Positions 25,244 to 34,734 are shown, counted from the first letter of the stretch. The stretch is 64,000 bases of DNA from DATAES01 sp963721305 (GCA_963721305.1 CAVRIR010000006.1:310001-374000); one strand, 5' to 3'. The notes: generated by a model from the sequence alone, not told the origin. A program made the numbers and translations.

Positions 25244-26395
25244 ATGGCAGCCACGAAACGGGTTGCCATCGTCGGCGCCGCGCTCTCCGACTGCGGCCGG
25301 GTCGACACGAAGTCGCCGTTCGAGTTGCACTACCAGGCTGCGTCGCGCGCCATCGCAGACGCGGGGCTGACCAAGGACGACATCGACGGGTTCGGTTCTG
25401 CGGGCACCGGATCGCTCGCGCCGATCGAGATCGCCGAGTACCTGGGCCTTCGACCGACGTGGGCGGACGGCACGAGCGTCGGTGGCAGCACGTGGGAGTT
25501 CATGGCCGAGCACGCGGTCGAAGCGATCCAGGCCGGCCACGCGGAGGTCGTGGTGCTCGCGTACGGCTCGACGACTCGGGCCGACCTCAAGGCGCGGCGG
25601 CGCGGCGCCAACCTGTCGTTCGGGGCGCGTGGACCGGTCCAGTTCGACGTCCCCTACGGCCACACGCTCATCTCCAAGTACGCGATGGCCACGCGCCGGC
25701 ACATGCACGAGTACGGCACGACGATCGAGCAGCTCGCCGAGATCGCCGTGTCCGCCCGGTACAACGCGCAGTTCAATCCCGACGCGTACTACCGCGACCC
25801 GATCACCATCGACGACGTGAACTCGTCCCCGATGATCGCCGACCCGCTGACGAAGCTGCACTGCTGCATCCGCTCGGATGGCGGCGGCGCGGTGGTACTC
25901 ACCTCCGAAGAACGGGCGCGCGACCTCGCGAAGCAACCGGTGTGGATCCTCGGATCCGGTGAGGCCACCAACATCACGACGCTCAGCGAGTGGACGGACT
26001 TCACCGCGTCCCCCGCAGTGCAGTCGGGCAAGCTCGCATTCGAACGCGCCGGCCTCTCCCCTGCCGACGTGGACGTGTGCCAGATCTACGACGCGTTCAC
26101 GTCGATGGTGCTGCTGTCCCTCGAAGCGCTCGGCTTCTGCGGCAAGGGCGAGGGCGGCCCGTTCGTCGAGGACGGCAAGCTCCGCGTCGGTGGCTCGCTC
26201 CCGACCAACACTGATGGTGGCGGACTGTCTGCCTGCCACCCGGGCATGCGCGGGATGTTCCTCATGGTCGAAGCGGTGCGGCAGCTCCGTGGCGAAGCCG
26301 GCGAACGTCAGGTGCCCGGCGCCCGCGTGGCCTGCGTCAGCGGCACCGGCGGCTGGTTCAGCTCTTCTTCGACGCTGCTGCTCGGCGTCGACTGA
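25244..26395 (+). CDS. Thiolase-like protein (SCP2 type)
   Basis: Protein of 383 residues: VAIVGAALSDCGR, DIDGFGSAGTGSLAPIEIAEY, VCQIYDAFTSMVLLSLEALGFC and LPTNTDGGGLSACHPGMRGM. The nucleophile region reads GGSTWEFMAEHAVEA, with no Cys. It is therefore not a classical thiolase and may be an aldolase-type or non-condensing member like Ltp2. No DUF35 gene lies next to it. It is paralogous to the thiolase-like protein at 15486. Co-transcribed with the SDR. Ends convergently with, and overlaps by 38 bp, the TetR gene. Confidence 0.85.
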   Translation: MAATKRVAIVGAALSDCGRVDTKSPFELHYQAASRAIADAGLTKDDIDGFGSAGTGSLAPIEIAEYLGLRPTWADGTSVGGSTWEFMAEHAVEAIQAGHAEVVVLAYGSTTRADLKARRRGANLSFGARGPVQFDVPYGHTLISKYAMATRRHMHEYGTTIEQLAEIAVSARYNAQFNPDAYYRDPITIDDVNSSPMIADPLTKLHCCIRSDGGGAVVLTSEERARDLAKQPVWILGSGEATNITTLSEWTDFTASPAVQSGKLAFERAGLSPADVDVCQIYDAFTSMVLLSLEALGFCGKGEGGPFVEDGKLRVGGSLPTNTDGGGLSACHPGMRGMFLMVEAVRQLRGEAGERQVPGARVACVSGTGGWFSSSSTLLLGVD

Positions 26396-27026
26396 CCGGA
26401 GCGCCGAACATCCCGCGATGCAGCAGCGTCGTCAACACCTCGACGACGTCGTCGTCCGCGTAGCCGAGCTCGCGAGACGACGTGAAGTACGACAGCCGCT
26501 CGATCATCCCGAGCATCGCCGCAGTCGCGAGCTGCGAATCGGGAAGATGGCTCGAGTCAGCTTGCGCCAACCGTCGCTGCAGGCTGTCGACGATCTGCTG
26601 GAACGCCTGGAGGCCGAGGCGGACGAGCTCACGATCGACGGGCTGTTCCTCCATCCACCCGCGGATCACCGCGCCGTAGCGCCGGTAGGTGCCGACGAAC
26701 TGGGTGAGCCAGCTCCGCAGCTCCGCCTCGCCGGCCTTGTCGGGCGTCACCGGTCCGAGCGAGTCGGCGAGCTCCTCCATCTCCTCCGCGCATTCGCGCG
26801 CCAGTGCGCGGAACAGGTCCTCCTTGTTGGCGAAGTAGAGATAGAAGGTGCCGTGCGACAGCTTCGCCACCCGAACGACGTCGTCGACGCGGGCCGCGTG
26901 GTAGCCGCGCTCGGTCAGCACCTCGAGGCCGGCGTCGAGCAGCTTCGCCATGGTGCGCTTGCCCTGGGTGCGCAGTTCGCGCCCGCTCGCCGGCGTGCCA
27001 GCCGTCCGCCTGGGTGCGATAGCCAC
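26358..27026 (-). CDS. TetR-family transcriptional regulator
   Basis: Protein of 222 residues. The TetR DNA-binding domain lies at about 27-75: LLDAGLEVLTERGYHAARVD, then the recognition segment LSHGTFYLYFANKEDLFRAL. The N-terminal arm is basic (APRRTAGTPASGRELRTQGKR). The ligand domain is typical of acyl-CoA or lipid-responsive TetRs but cannot be matched to a ligand. The GTG at 27026 was chosen because it gives the same N-terminal arm as the paralogue at 47886. Divergent from fadD with 32 bp between starts, and no TGACAC palindrome in that gap. Candidate binder of the palindrome family. Confidence 0.86.
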   Translation of the reverse strand: MAIAPRRTAGTPASGRELRTQGKRTMAKLLDAGLEVLTERGYHAARVDDVVRVAKLSHGTFYLYFANKEDLFRALARECAEEMEELADSLGPVTPDKAGEAELRSWLTQFVGTYRRYGAVIRGWMEEQPVDRELVRLGLQAFQQIVDSLQRRLAQADSSHLPDSQLATAAMLGMIERLSYFTSSRELGYADDDVVEVLTTLLHRGMFGAPVSRRRAAASKKS

Positions 27027-27058
27027 GGTGCAGTGTCGTCGTCTCTGGAGGCCGCGTG

Positions 27059-28468
27059 ATGCTCGGTCGAGTCGCGAGAGAAGCAGCCGAGCGGTTCGCA
27101 GACCATACCGCCTACGTCGCGCCCGACGGTCGGACGATGAGTTACCGCGAGCTCGACCGACGCGCCGATGAAGTTGCGGCCGGACTCGCCGAGCACGGCA
27201 TCCGCGAAGGCGACGTCGTCGCGCTCGTCTTGCCGCAGCTTCCGGATTACTTCGTGCTGTACGTCGCCGCCGCACGACTCGGCGCGATCACCGCCGGCGT
27301 CAACACCCGCCTGTCCACATCAGAACGCGACGCGGTCCTGCAGATCGCGGCTCCGAAGCTGATCATCGACGATCCCGACACCGTGGACGAACTGCGCGTG
27401 GAAGGCGCAACGCCCAAGGAGATCGACGACGACGAGGACCGCCCGGTCGCGATCGTGTTCACGTCCGGCACGACCGGCACCCCGAAGGGCGCGGTGTTCG
27501 CCCACCGCCAGTTGTCGTTCATCACTGGCGTCGACACGGGCGGTAACTGGGGCGGCGGCGGCGCGACCTTCGCGGCGACATCGTTCGCGCATCTCGGTCC
27601 GATGACGAAGCTTCCCGGCACGTTGATGCGGGGCGGCACGACGTACATCCAGTCGAGATGGAGCGCGGCCGAGGCGTTGCGGATGGTGGCCGAGCACCGG
27701 ATGTCGAGTGTCGGCGGCATCCCGACACAGGTCGCGCTGATGCTGCAGGATCCTGCCTTCGCGCAGTACGACGTGTCGTCCGTGCGCGCCATCGTGATGG
27801 GCGGTGGTCCCGCGACGCCCGCGCTCGTGCGAGAGGCGCGTGAGCGGTTCGGCGCCGCTGTCGCCATCCGCTACTCGTGCACCGAAGCCGGCATCGGGAT
27901 CGGCACCGCCTTCGACGCGCCGCCGGAGGACGCCGAGGTGTCCGTCGGGCGCCCCCACGCCGGCGTCGACCTCGAGCTGCGAGACGTCTCCGACGGCATC
28001 GGCGAGGTGTGCCTCCGCTCGCCGGCGGTGATGGACGGGTACTGGCGGGCGCCCGGCTTGACCGCGGAAGCCGTGACCGGCGACGGTTTCGTCTGCACCG
28101 GCGACCTCGGATGGATCGACGAAGCCGGCCGCCTCCGTCTCGCCGGCCGCTCGAAGGAGATGTACGTGCGGGGCGGCTACAACGTCTACCCGATGGAGGT
28201 CGAAGCGGTGCTCGCCACGCACGAAGCGGTGGCTGACGTGGCGATCGCGCCGCGATCCGACGATCTGATGGGCGAGATCGGCGTCGCCGTCGTCGTCGTG
28301 CGCCCTGGCTTCGACGCGCCCACGGTTGACGTGCTTCGCTCGTTCGGCCGCGAGCATCTTGCCGGCTACAAGCTGCCCGAGGCGGTGGTCGTCACGGACT
28401 CGCTGCCGCTGACACCCATGGAGAAGCTCGACCGGCGCTCCCTCGCGGCGCTCGTGCGGGACGTCTGA
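27059..28468 (+). CDS. Acyl-CoA synthetase (AMP-forming, FadD-like)
   Basis: ANL-superfamily ligase of 469 residues, slightly short for the family. P-loop FTSGTTGTPKGAVF (134-147), later YSCTEAG, TGDLGWIDEAGRLRLAGR and hinge/core lysine region LTPMEKLDRRSL. It activates a carboxylic acid to acyl-CoA via the adenylate. Of GTG 27056 and ATG 27059 the ATG is better placed relative to GGAGG at 27047. Overlaps the next FadE gene by one base (TGATG). Regulated most likely by the divergent TetR. Confidence 0.88.
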   Translation: MLGRVAREAAERFADHTAYVAPDGRTMSYRELDRRADEVAAGLAEHGIREGDVVALVLPQLPDYFVLYVAAARLGAITAGVNTRLSTSERDAVLQIAAPKLIIDDPDTVDELRVEGATPKEIDDDEDRPVAIVFTSGTTGTPKGAVFAHRQLSFITGVDTGGNWGGGGATFAATSFAHLGPMTKLPGTLMRGGTTYIQSRWSAAEALRMVAEHRMSSVGGIPTQVALMLQDPAFAQYDVSSVRAIVMGGGPATPALVREARERFGAAVAIRYSCTEAGIGIGTAFDAPPEDAEVSVGRPHAGVDLELRDVSDGIGEVCLRSPAVMDGYWRAPGLTAEAVTGDGFVCTGDLGWIDEAGRLRLAGRSKEMYVRGGYNVYPMEVEAVLATHEAVADVAIAPRSDDLMGEIGVAVVVVRPGFDAPTVDVLRSFGREHLAGYKLPEAVVVTDSLPLTPMEKLDRRSLAALVRDV

Positions 28469-29481
28469 TGCAGCTCGCCTTCACTGCGGACCAGGAGGAG
28501 CTGCGCGAGTCCGTGCGCGCCGTGCTCACCAAGGAATGTCCGCCGTCGGTCGTCCGGGCTCAGGTCGAAGCAGTGGTCGACGGCCGCCCGTCCGACGCGG
28601 GACGCAAGTTGTGGGAGACCTGCGTCGGGCTCGACTGGCAAGCACTCACGGTTCCGGAGGCGTGCGGTGGCATCGGGTTGGGGTTCCCCGAGCTCGTCGT
28701 CGTCGCCGAGGAGCTCGGCCGGGTCGCAGCGCCGGGTCCGCTACTGACGACGATCGCCGGGCTCGTCCCCCTGCTCGTCGAGGCGGACGGCGGCGAACCG
28801 TGGCTCGAACAGGTGGCGTCCGGTGCGTTGTCGGGCACGGCGGCGTACGACACGGACCGGGTGTTGTGCGGCTCGGAAGTCGACGTCATCGCGGTCGTTC
28901 GTGACGATCACGTGGCACTCGTACCCGCCGCCGATGCGAAGCTCCAGCCGATCCGGGCGCTCGACGCGACGCGCACCCTCGACCGGCTCGACGCGTCCGC
29001 GCTCGACGGATGTGAGCGGTTGCCTCTCACGACAGACGGCGCGCAACGTGCGCTGCAGCAGCTCACGACCGCGATCTCGTTCGAGCTCGTGGGTACGTGC
29101 GAGACGATCTTCACCACCAACCTGGACTACGCGAAGGAACGCCAGCAGTTCGGCGTGCCGATCGGATCGTTCCAGGCGGTCAAGCACAAGCTGGTGAACA
29201 TGTTCGTGGCCATCGAGCGCGCACGGGGCGCGTGCATCTTCGCCGCGGCCACGATCGCGGAGGACGACGGCCGCCGCACCCTCGCGGTCGCCGCGGCGAA
29301 GGCGGCCGCCGGGGATTGCCAGCGCCTCGTCGTGCAGGACGGCATCCAACTGCTCGGCGGCATCGGCTACACGTGGGAGCACGACCAGCAGCTGTTCGTG
29401 AAGCGGGCCAAGACATCCGACGCGTTGTTCGGCAACGCGGCCTGGCATCGCCAGCGGATCGCGGAGGCCCTCGGCCTCTAG
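28468..29481 (+). CDS. Acyl-CoA dehydrogenase, short FadE subunit
   Basis: Protein of 337 residues with recognisable N-terminal (QLAFTADQEELRESVRAVL) and C-terminal helical domains (AKERQQFGVPIGSFQAVKHKL, QLLGGIGYTWEHD). The middle beta domain is much reduced, and there is no YEGT-type catalytic Glu at the end. Such short subunits usually pair with a longer FadE as alpha2beta2 heterotetramers, for example in steroid side-chain oxidation. No full partner gene is adjacent here; the window has three longer FadEs elsewhere. Translationally coupled to fadD. Confidence 0.85.
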   Translation: MQLAFTADQEELRESVRAVLTKECPPSVVRAQVEAVVDGRPSDAGRKLWETCVGLDWQALTVPEACGGIGLGFPELVVVAEELGRVAAPGPLLTTIAGLVPLLVEADGGEPWLEQVASGALSGTAAYDTDRVLCGSEVDVIAVVRDDHVALVPAADAKLQPIRALDATRTLDRLDASALDGCERLPLTTDGAQRALQQLTTAISFELVGTCETIFTTNLDYAKERQQFGVPIGSFQAVKHKLVNMFVAIERARGACIFAAATIAEDDGRRTLAVAAAKAAAGDCQRLVVQDGIQLLGGIGYTWEHDQQLFVKRAKTSDALFGNAAWHRQRIAEALGL

Positions 29482-29513
29482 TGGGGCAGCCGCCCCTCTA
29501 GCCTCTGAGGTTC

Positions 29514-31097
29514 ATGGAGGACGCGGGTGCGACGCTCGAGCAGGCGCAGGCAGCCTTTGCCTCCGCCGCGACCGCGTTCTTCACCGACGACTTCCCGGAG
29601 GCACGCCACGATCTCGAGCTCGCGTTCAAGCTGTTCCGGGACGGTGGCGACCTTCGCTCGGCGGCGCGGGTCGCGGCGGAGATCGCGGAGGTGCACAACG
29701 ATCTGTTGGGCAATCCCTCTGCCGCGCGCGGCTGGATCAGCCGCGGAAACCGTCTGGTCGAACGGATCGGACCCTGCGTCGAGCGCGGGTACCTCGAACT
29801 GGCGTTGATCGCGTGCGAGCGCCCGGACGTGCTCGCGCTCGAACGAAGCGCCGCCATCGCGCTCGAGCTGGCGATCGAGTTCGGCGACTCGGACCTCGAG
29901 GTGCGTGCGCTCGCCGACAGCGGACTCGCGCTCGTCTCGCAAGGGCGTACACGCGACGGCTTCCAACGGCTGGACGAGGCGATGGCCGCGATCAGTGCCG
30001 GCGAGATCGATCCCGTCGTGGCCGGGAAGAGCTACTGCTCGATGCTGTCGGCCTGCGACCGTGCCGGTGACGTGCAGCGCGCAGCGGAGTGGTCGCGGAT
30101 CGTCATGGAATCGATGGTCGAGCCGAACGGTGGCAACCCGCGGGTCCTGCACACGCACTGCCGTGAGGCCTACGGGTCCGTCCTGTGCACGATCGGCAGG
30201 TGGGACGACGGTGAGGCGGCCATCCTCGACGCGCTCGGACCCAATGCTTCGCGCAGCGAAGGGCACCGCGTCGAGGCGACAGCGAGGCTCGCCGAGCTGC
30301 GGATGCTTCAGAATCGCGCCGAGGAGGCGGCGTCGCTGTTGCGCCCGTACGAGGATCGCCTCTCCGCGTGTGGTCCTCTTGCACGGCTGCACGTCATGCA
30401 AGGAGAGCTCGACCTCGCAGCCGCGACGATCACGCGCGGGCTCGGCGAGCTGAACGGTGACCGGCTGCGTGAGAGCGTCCTGCTATCGCAGCTCGTCGAG
30501 ATCCAACTCGCACGCGACGACCTCCAGGCCGCCGGCGACGCATGCGACCGACTCGTCGAGAACGCGGCCATGTCCGACACGCCGACCCTGCAAGCGATGG
30601 GATCGCTCGCACTCGGACGCGTCGCGATCGCTCGCGGCGAGCACGAGACCGCTCTGGCTGCCTTGCAGGCGGCGCGCGATGCGCTGGCGGACGAGGAGCG
30701 TCCGGTCCTCTGCGGCACGATCCGCTACGAGACCGCCCGGGTCCTCGCGATGCAAGGCGACACCGCCGCCGCGATCAGCGAGGCACGAGCCGCCCTCGCG
30801 ATCCTCGAGCGTGTCGGTGCGGTCGTCGACGCCGATCGCACCGCGGCGTTCCTGCGCAACCTCGGCTCACGGACGCCGGCCAGAGGCCGCCAGGCCCGCG
30901 ACCGGGTGGAGTCGCTCACGTCGCGCGAGCGCGAGGTGCTCGGTCTGCTCCGCGAGGGACTCACCAACGCCGAGATCGGTTCTCGTCTGTTCATCAGCGC
31001 CAAGACGGCCGAGCACCATGTCGGCCGCGTCCTCACCAAGCTCGGCGTGCGCAGCCGGGCCGAGGCCGCTGCCATCGCAGTGTCGGTCGGATCCTGA
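29514..31097 (+). CDS. LuxR-family regulator with TPR-like sensor region
   Basis: Protein of 527 residues. Residues about 1-455 are all-helical, rich in Ala, Arg, Leu and Glu with a TPR-like pattern (EARHDLELAFKLFRDGGDLRSA, ALAALQAARDALADEE). No AAA ATPase or Walker motif is seen, unlike MalT/LAL regulators. The C-terminal LuxR HTH (from 468) reads LTSREREVLGLLREGLTNAE and then FISAKTAEHHVGRVLTKLGV. It is probably a protein- or ligand-controlled transcription factor. The divergent or downstream target is unknown; the ODP-like gene lies 110 bp downstream on the same strand, preceded by a dyad. Confidence 0.85.
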   Translation: MEDAGATLEQAQAAFASAATAFFTDDFPEARHDLELAFKLFRDGGDLRSAARVAAEIAEVHNDLLGNPSAARGWISRGNRLVERIGPCVERGYLELALIACERPDVLALERSAAIALELAIEFGDSDLEVRALADSGLALVSQGRTRDGFQRLDEAMAAISAGEIDPVVAGKSYCSMLSACDRAGDVQRAAEWSRIVMESMVEPNGGNPRVLHTHCREAYGSVLCTIGRWDDGEAAILDALGPNASRSEGHRVEATARLAELRMLQNRAEEAASLLRPYEDRLSACGPLARLHVMQGELDLAAATITRGLGELNGDRLRESVLLSQLVEIQLARDDLQAAGDACDRLVENAAMSDTPTLQAMGSLALGRVAIARGEHETALAALQAARDALADEERPVLCGTIRYETARVLAMQGDTAAAISEARAALAILERVGAVVDADRTAAFLRNLGSRTPARGRQARDRVESLTSREREVLGLLREGLTNAEIGSRLFISAKTAEHHVGRVLTKLGVRSRAEAAAIAVSVGS

Positions 31098-31155
31098 TGG
31101 CGGGTGGACGCAGCGCGGCGGGCCGACTTCGTGTACACCGCCTCGTGGTGAACAA

Positions 31156-31176
31156 CCCCTACGGCCGAAATAGGGG
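31156..31176. promoter_or_regulatory. Dyad CCCCTA-N9-TAGGGG between luxR-type and ODP-like genes
   Basis: Perfect 6-bp inverted repeat CCCCTA (31156-31161) and TAGGGG (31171-31176) with loop CGGCCGAAA, 59 bp after the LuxR-type stop and 51 bp before the ODP-like gene. It could be a terminator or, given the dyad spacing, the operator of the LuxR-type regulator. A second hairpin (GATTCGG/CCGAATC, 31197-31216) lies just downstream and holds the ATG at 31207 in its loop. Confidence 0.45.
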
Positions 31177-31206
31177 GCCGGCTCAGGGGATCCCCCGATT
31201 CGGGCG

Positions 31207-31959
31207 ATGCCGAATCCGGGGACGATGACCGTCATGGAAACCACCATTGACGAAGTTGCCGACGGCATCTACCGACTCTCGACCTGGGTACCCGAGGTGG
31301 CGCCGCCCGCCGGGTTCACCTTCAACCAATTCCTGATCGCGGCCGACGAGCCGCTGCTGTTCCACACCGGCCTACGAGCGATGTTCCCACTGGTGTCGGA
31401 GGCGGTGTCACGCATCGTCCCCGTCGAACGGTTGCGGTGGATCACCTTCGGTCACGTCGAAGCGGACGAATGCGGCTCGATGAACGAGTTCCTCGCCGCG
31501 GCACCGCAGGCACAGGTGGCCCACGGCGTGACCGGGTGCATGGTGTCGCTCAACGATCTGTGCGACCGCCCGCCGCGCCCGCTCGAGGACGGCGAAGTGC
31601 TCGATCTCGGCGGCAAGCGGGTGCGTCACATCGACACGCCGCACGTCCCCCACTCGTGGGAAGCGCGGGTCTTGTACGAGGAGACGACAGGCACGCTGCT
31701 GTGCGGCGATCTCTTCACCCATCTCGGCAAGACCGACGCGCTCACGTCCGACGACATCGTCGAACCGGCGATGGCGGCCGAGGCCATCTTCCGCTCGACC
31801 TCACTGGCACCGGACACCCCGGTCGTGATGTCACGGCTGGCCGAGCTCCGGCCGACGACCCTCGCCCTGATGCACGGCGCGTCGTACAACGGCGACTGCG
31901 GCCAGGCGCTGCTCGATCTCGCCAACGCCTACGACGAGCGCTACTTGGCTCGAGTCTGA
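31207..31959 (+). CDS. Metallo-beta-lactamase-fold protein, ODP (di-iron) type
   Basis: Protein of 250 residues. The metal motif is HVEADECG (His83, Glu85, Asp87), with further ligands at HVPHSW (146-151) and Asp168 in CGDLFTHLG. The H-x-E-x-D pattern is that of the flavodiiron/ODP branch rather than the H-x-H-x-D-H of hydrolases, so a di-iron oxygen- or NO-reacting or -sensing protein is likely. There is no flavodoxin domain. ATGs at 31207, 31225 and 31234 are possible starts; 31225 has GGGG upstream, 31207 lies inside a hairpin loop. Ends 25 bp before a copy of the 52-bp terminator repeat. Confidence 0.78.
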   Translation: MPNPGTMTVMETTIDEVADGIYRLSTWVPEVAPPAGFTFNQFLIAADEPLLFHTGLRAMFPLVSEAVSRIVPVERLRWITFGHVEADECGSMNEFLAAAPQAQVAHGVTGCMVSLNDLCDRPPRPLEDGEVLDLGGKRVRHIDTPHVPHSWEARVLYEETTGTLLCGDLFTHLGKTDALTSDDIVEPAMAAEAIFRSTSLAPDTPVVMSRLAELRPTTLALMHGASYNGDCGQALLDLANAYDERYLARV

Positions 31960-31984
31960 CGACCACGGCCCAGGTCAAAGGCCG

Positions 31985-32036
31985 CGAACTCCGGGGGGAA
32001 ACGGGCGCTATAGCGCCCGTTTCCATCCAACATTCG
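31985..32036. terminator. 52-bp repeat, copy 1 (bidirectional terminator)
   Basis: First of three nearly identical 52-bp elements. Order: CGAACTCCGGGG, then the hairpin GAAACGGGCGCTA/TAGCGCCCGTTTC (perfect arms), then CATCCAACATTCG. It lies between the convergent ends of the ODP-like gene (31959) and the P450 gene (32046). Its position and palindromic core make a two-way transcription terminator likely. The strong conservation outside the stem suggests spread by copying rather than convergent evolution. Confidence 0.75.
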
Positions 32037-32045
32037 CATCGGGGG

Positions 32046-33288
32046 TCAGTCGAAGACGACGTCGAGGCGGGGTGGGGCCCGGAAGGTCATGCCGGTGATG
32101 TAGGGCGGGTCGGCCTCCGGGTCGAGGCGCAGGTTCGGCAGGCGGTCGAAGATGCGGTCGATCGCCACCTTGGTCTCCATGCGCGCGAGGTGCAGGCCGA
32201 GGCACATGTGCGGGCCGGAGGCGAACGCGATGTGCGCGGTCGACTCGCGATTGATCTCGAACGAATCGGCGTCGGCCCAGCGCGAGTCGTCATGGTTGGC
32301 GGCGCCCATGTTCACGATCAGCATCGCACCCGCTTTCAACTCGACGCCGCACACCGTCGTGTCCTCGGTGGCGGTGCGCAGGATCGTGAGCAACGGAGGC
32401 TCCCACCGCAGTCCTTCCTCGATCGCCTGCGGGAGCAACGACCGATCGGCCCGCACCGCGTCGAGCTGGTCGGGATGAGTCAGCAAGCCGCACATGAGAT
32501 TGGCGGACGACCGGTACGTCGTCTCGGCGCCTGCGGGTAGCAGCAACCGGCAGAACGCGATGATCTCGTCGTCGGTCAGTCGCTTGCCTTCCTGCTCCGC
32601 CGTGGCGAGCACGCTGATCATGTCGTTGCCCGGCGACTCGCGCCGCTCGTGGACGTACCCGACGAGGTAGTCGTACAGATTCGTCGACGCGTTCATCGCG
32701 ATCGACGCGTCGATGCCGACGCTGATGATCTCGACCGCCCAACGATGGAACTTGGGAAGGTCTTCGCGCGGGAGCCCGAGCAGTCCGGCGATCACGTTGA
32801 CCGGGAACGGGAAGTGGAGCTCGCTGACGAGCTCGGCCTTGCCACGGCTCACGAAACTGTCGATGCACTCGTCGACGATCGGGCCGACCAGCTCGGCCTC
32901 CCAGACCTCCATCGCCTTGCGACTGAAGGCCTGCTGGATGAGCGACCGGTACGCATGGTGCTCGGGCTCGTCCATCTCGAGGATGGTGTGGCCCATGACC
33001 GGTCCCATCGCCTCGGCATACCCGCTCGACGAGAACCGCACGCCGTCGCGGAGCACCTCCTGGACGGCGTCGTAGCTCGACACCGTGTACAGCGTCGGCA
33101 CGTCGGCGGGGTCGAAGCCGAGGTCCGCATCCGCGTCGAGGCCCATGAGCTGGCGGACGTCGGCCGGCGAGATGTGCGCGCTGCGCATCGCCGCGAAGTT
33201 CAGGGTACGGGTTCGTGACGAGGCCCGCCCCCATCGCCTTGTTGAACTCCTCGAAGGGGTTGGATTCCAACGTCTGCTCTACCACCAA
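32046..33288 (-). pseudogene. Cytochrome P450, frameshifted near the N-terminus
   Basis: The main frame (32046-33188, 380 residues) has LPAGAETTYRSSANL (I-helix), ExxR in EEGLRWEPP, and heme loop FASGPHMCLGLHLARMETK. The P450 N-terminus (VVEQTLESNPFEEFNKAM, then NPYPELR) is in another frame starting at the ATG 33288. The two join if one base is removed around 33190-33197, so the gene carries a +1 frameshift, or the sequence has an error there. If translated only from the ATG at 33188 the protein would lack about 33 residues, including the A-helix region. Substrate unknown. Divergent from the MFS gene across regulon palindrome 4. Confidence 0.8.
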
Positions 33289-33302
33289 TGCCCCCCGGAA
33301 TT

Positions 33303-33320
33303 CCTGACACGCGTGTCATT
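33303..33320. promoter_or_regulatory. Regulon palindrome 4 (CCTGACACGCGTGTCATT)
   Basis: Core TGACACGCGTGTCA is perfect; the right flank is TT instead of GG. It lies in the 66-bp gap between the divergent P450 (start 33288) and MFS (start 33355) genes and probably controls both. Confidence 0.75.
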
Positions 33321-33354
33321 TCGACGGTAGCAGGGTCGAGTACCTTCGCGGATC

Positions 33355-34734
33355 GTGGCGCTTGGCGACACGGTTGCCAGCCGAGCCGTCCGCTACGGCG
33401 CATACCCCGTCGTAGCTCTGGCCGCCACCGTCATGCTCGAGACGGGCGAGCGCGGCTCGTTGTCGCAAGCCGCGGACGGCATCCAGGAGCACTTCCACGT
33501 CAGCGACTTCTGGATCGGCGCGCTCCCGACGGCGATGACGTTGATCGGCGTCCTCGGATCCCTCCCGTTCGGGCACCTTGCCGATCGCCTGCGCCGCACC
33601 TTCCTGCTCGCCGGCGCGATGGCGGTGTGGACGCTCGTGATGGGCCTCAACGCGGTGGCGCCGACGTTCATCTTCCTGTTCGTCACGCGACTGGGAGTCG
33701 GTGTCGTCGAAGCGAACGGGCCCGCGTCGATCTCCCTGCTCTCCGACTACTACCCCGTCAGGGAACGCGCCCGTCAGATCGGGCTGTACAACTCCGGCGC
33801 GCTCGTCGGCAGCGCGCTCGGGCTCGGACTCGCGGGCGTCTTCGTCGACAGCTGGGGCTGGCGCGCCGCGTTCTGGATGTGGATCCCGTTCGGCATCGCC
33901 ACCGTGCTCATGCTCGTGCGCGCACCCGAGCCCGCACGCGGCGATCAGGACGCTGACTTCGCCGACGTCCTCGAGAGCGTCGATGCCGTCGAAGTGGCGG
34001 GCAAGTTGGAGCTCCCGCCGCCGAGCCGGCTCGGCACCACTGACTACGAGAACTGCACGTGGCGGCAGGCGTACCGCGAGATCTTCAGCATCCGCAGCAT
34101 GTGGTTCGGCGTCATCGGCATCACGGTCTCGCAGGGTCTGCTGTCGGGCCTCGGGTTCTGGGGCGTGCCGTACTTCAAGGAGGTGCACCACCTGAGCGCG
34201 AGCAAGGCGGGGCTGTACGTGGTCATCTTCGGACTGGGCGCCGCGGTCGGGGTGGTGAGTGGTGGCTTCGTCTCGGACCGCCTGCTGCGTCGCGGCATCC
34301 TCAACGCCCGCATCTACGTCGTGTTCGTCTCGTCGTTGATCACGACGGCGGTGTTCATTCCCGCGTTCGCGACCACGAACCTCGCGCTCACGCTGCCACT
34401 GTTCCTCGTGGGCGGCGTCTTCTTGACGTTGCCCGTCGCGCCGGCCGACGCGTTGCTGACGGATGTCGTCGTCGCGCCGTTGCGAGGACGGGCTGCCGCG
34501 CTGCGATCGATCGTCCGCAGCATCGCGGGCATCATGCCCTTGGTCATCGGCGCGCTGAAGGGTCCTTACGGTCTGCAGACCGCGCTCATGATCGTCACCC
34601 CGATGTACGCGGTCGGCGGCATCATCATGCTGTTCGCGGCGCGCACCTATCCAGCGGACCTCGCGTTCGTCGCGGCCGAGTCGCAACGGCTGCGTGCACA
34701 AAGCGACCGGGGCGATGTCAACACCTCCAGCTGA
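33355..34734 (+). CDS. MFS transporter
   Basis: Protein of 459 residues with about 12 hydrophobic segments and the MFS loop 2-3 motif (GHLADRLRR, near residue 75-83). A repeat-like motif appears in the second half (GGFVSDRLLRRG). The long central loop (about 195-235) is acidic. It resembles spinster-type or organic-acid/aromatic-acid permeases; substrate unknown. The GTG at 33355 gives a normal MFS N-terminus. Divergent from a P450 under a shared palindrome, so uptake or export of the P450 substrate or product is plausible (inference). Confidence 0.85.
   Translation: MALGDTVASRAVRYGAYPVVALAATVMLETGERGSLSQAADGIQEHFHVSDFWIGALPTAMTLIGVLGSLPFGHLADRLRRTFLLAGAMAVWTLVMGLNAVAPTFIFLFVTRLGVGVVEANGPASISLLSDYYPVRERARQIGLYNSGALVGSALGLGLAGVFVDSWGWRAAFWMWIPFGIATVLMLVRAPEPARGDQDADFADVLESVDAVEVAGKLELPPPSRLGTTDYENCTWRQAYREIFSIRSMWFGVIGITVSQGLLSGLGFWGVPYFKEVHHLSASKAGLYVVIFGLGAAVGVVSGGFVSDRLLRRGILNARIYVVFVSSLITTAVFIPAFATTNLALTLPLFLVGGVFLTLPVAPADALLTDVVVAPLRGRAAALRSIVRSIAGIMPLVIGALKGPYGLQTALMIVTPMYAVGGIIMLFAARTYPADLAFVAAESQRLRAQSDRGDVNTSS

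Noticed and set aside
32046..33288. Programmed frameshifting in the P450 gene
   Set aside because: No slippery heptamer or downstream hairpin seen; a mutation or sequence error is simpler.
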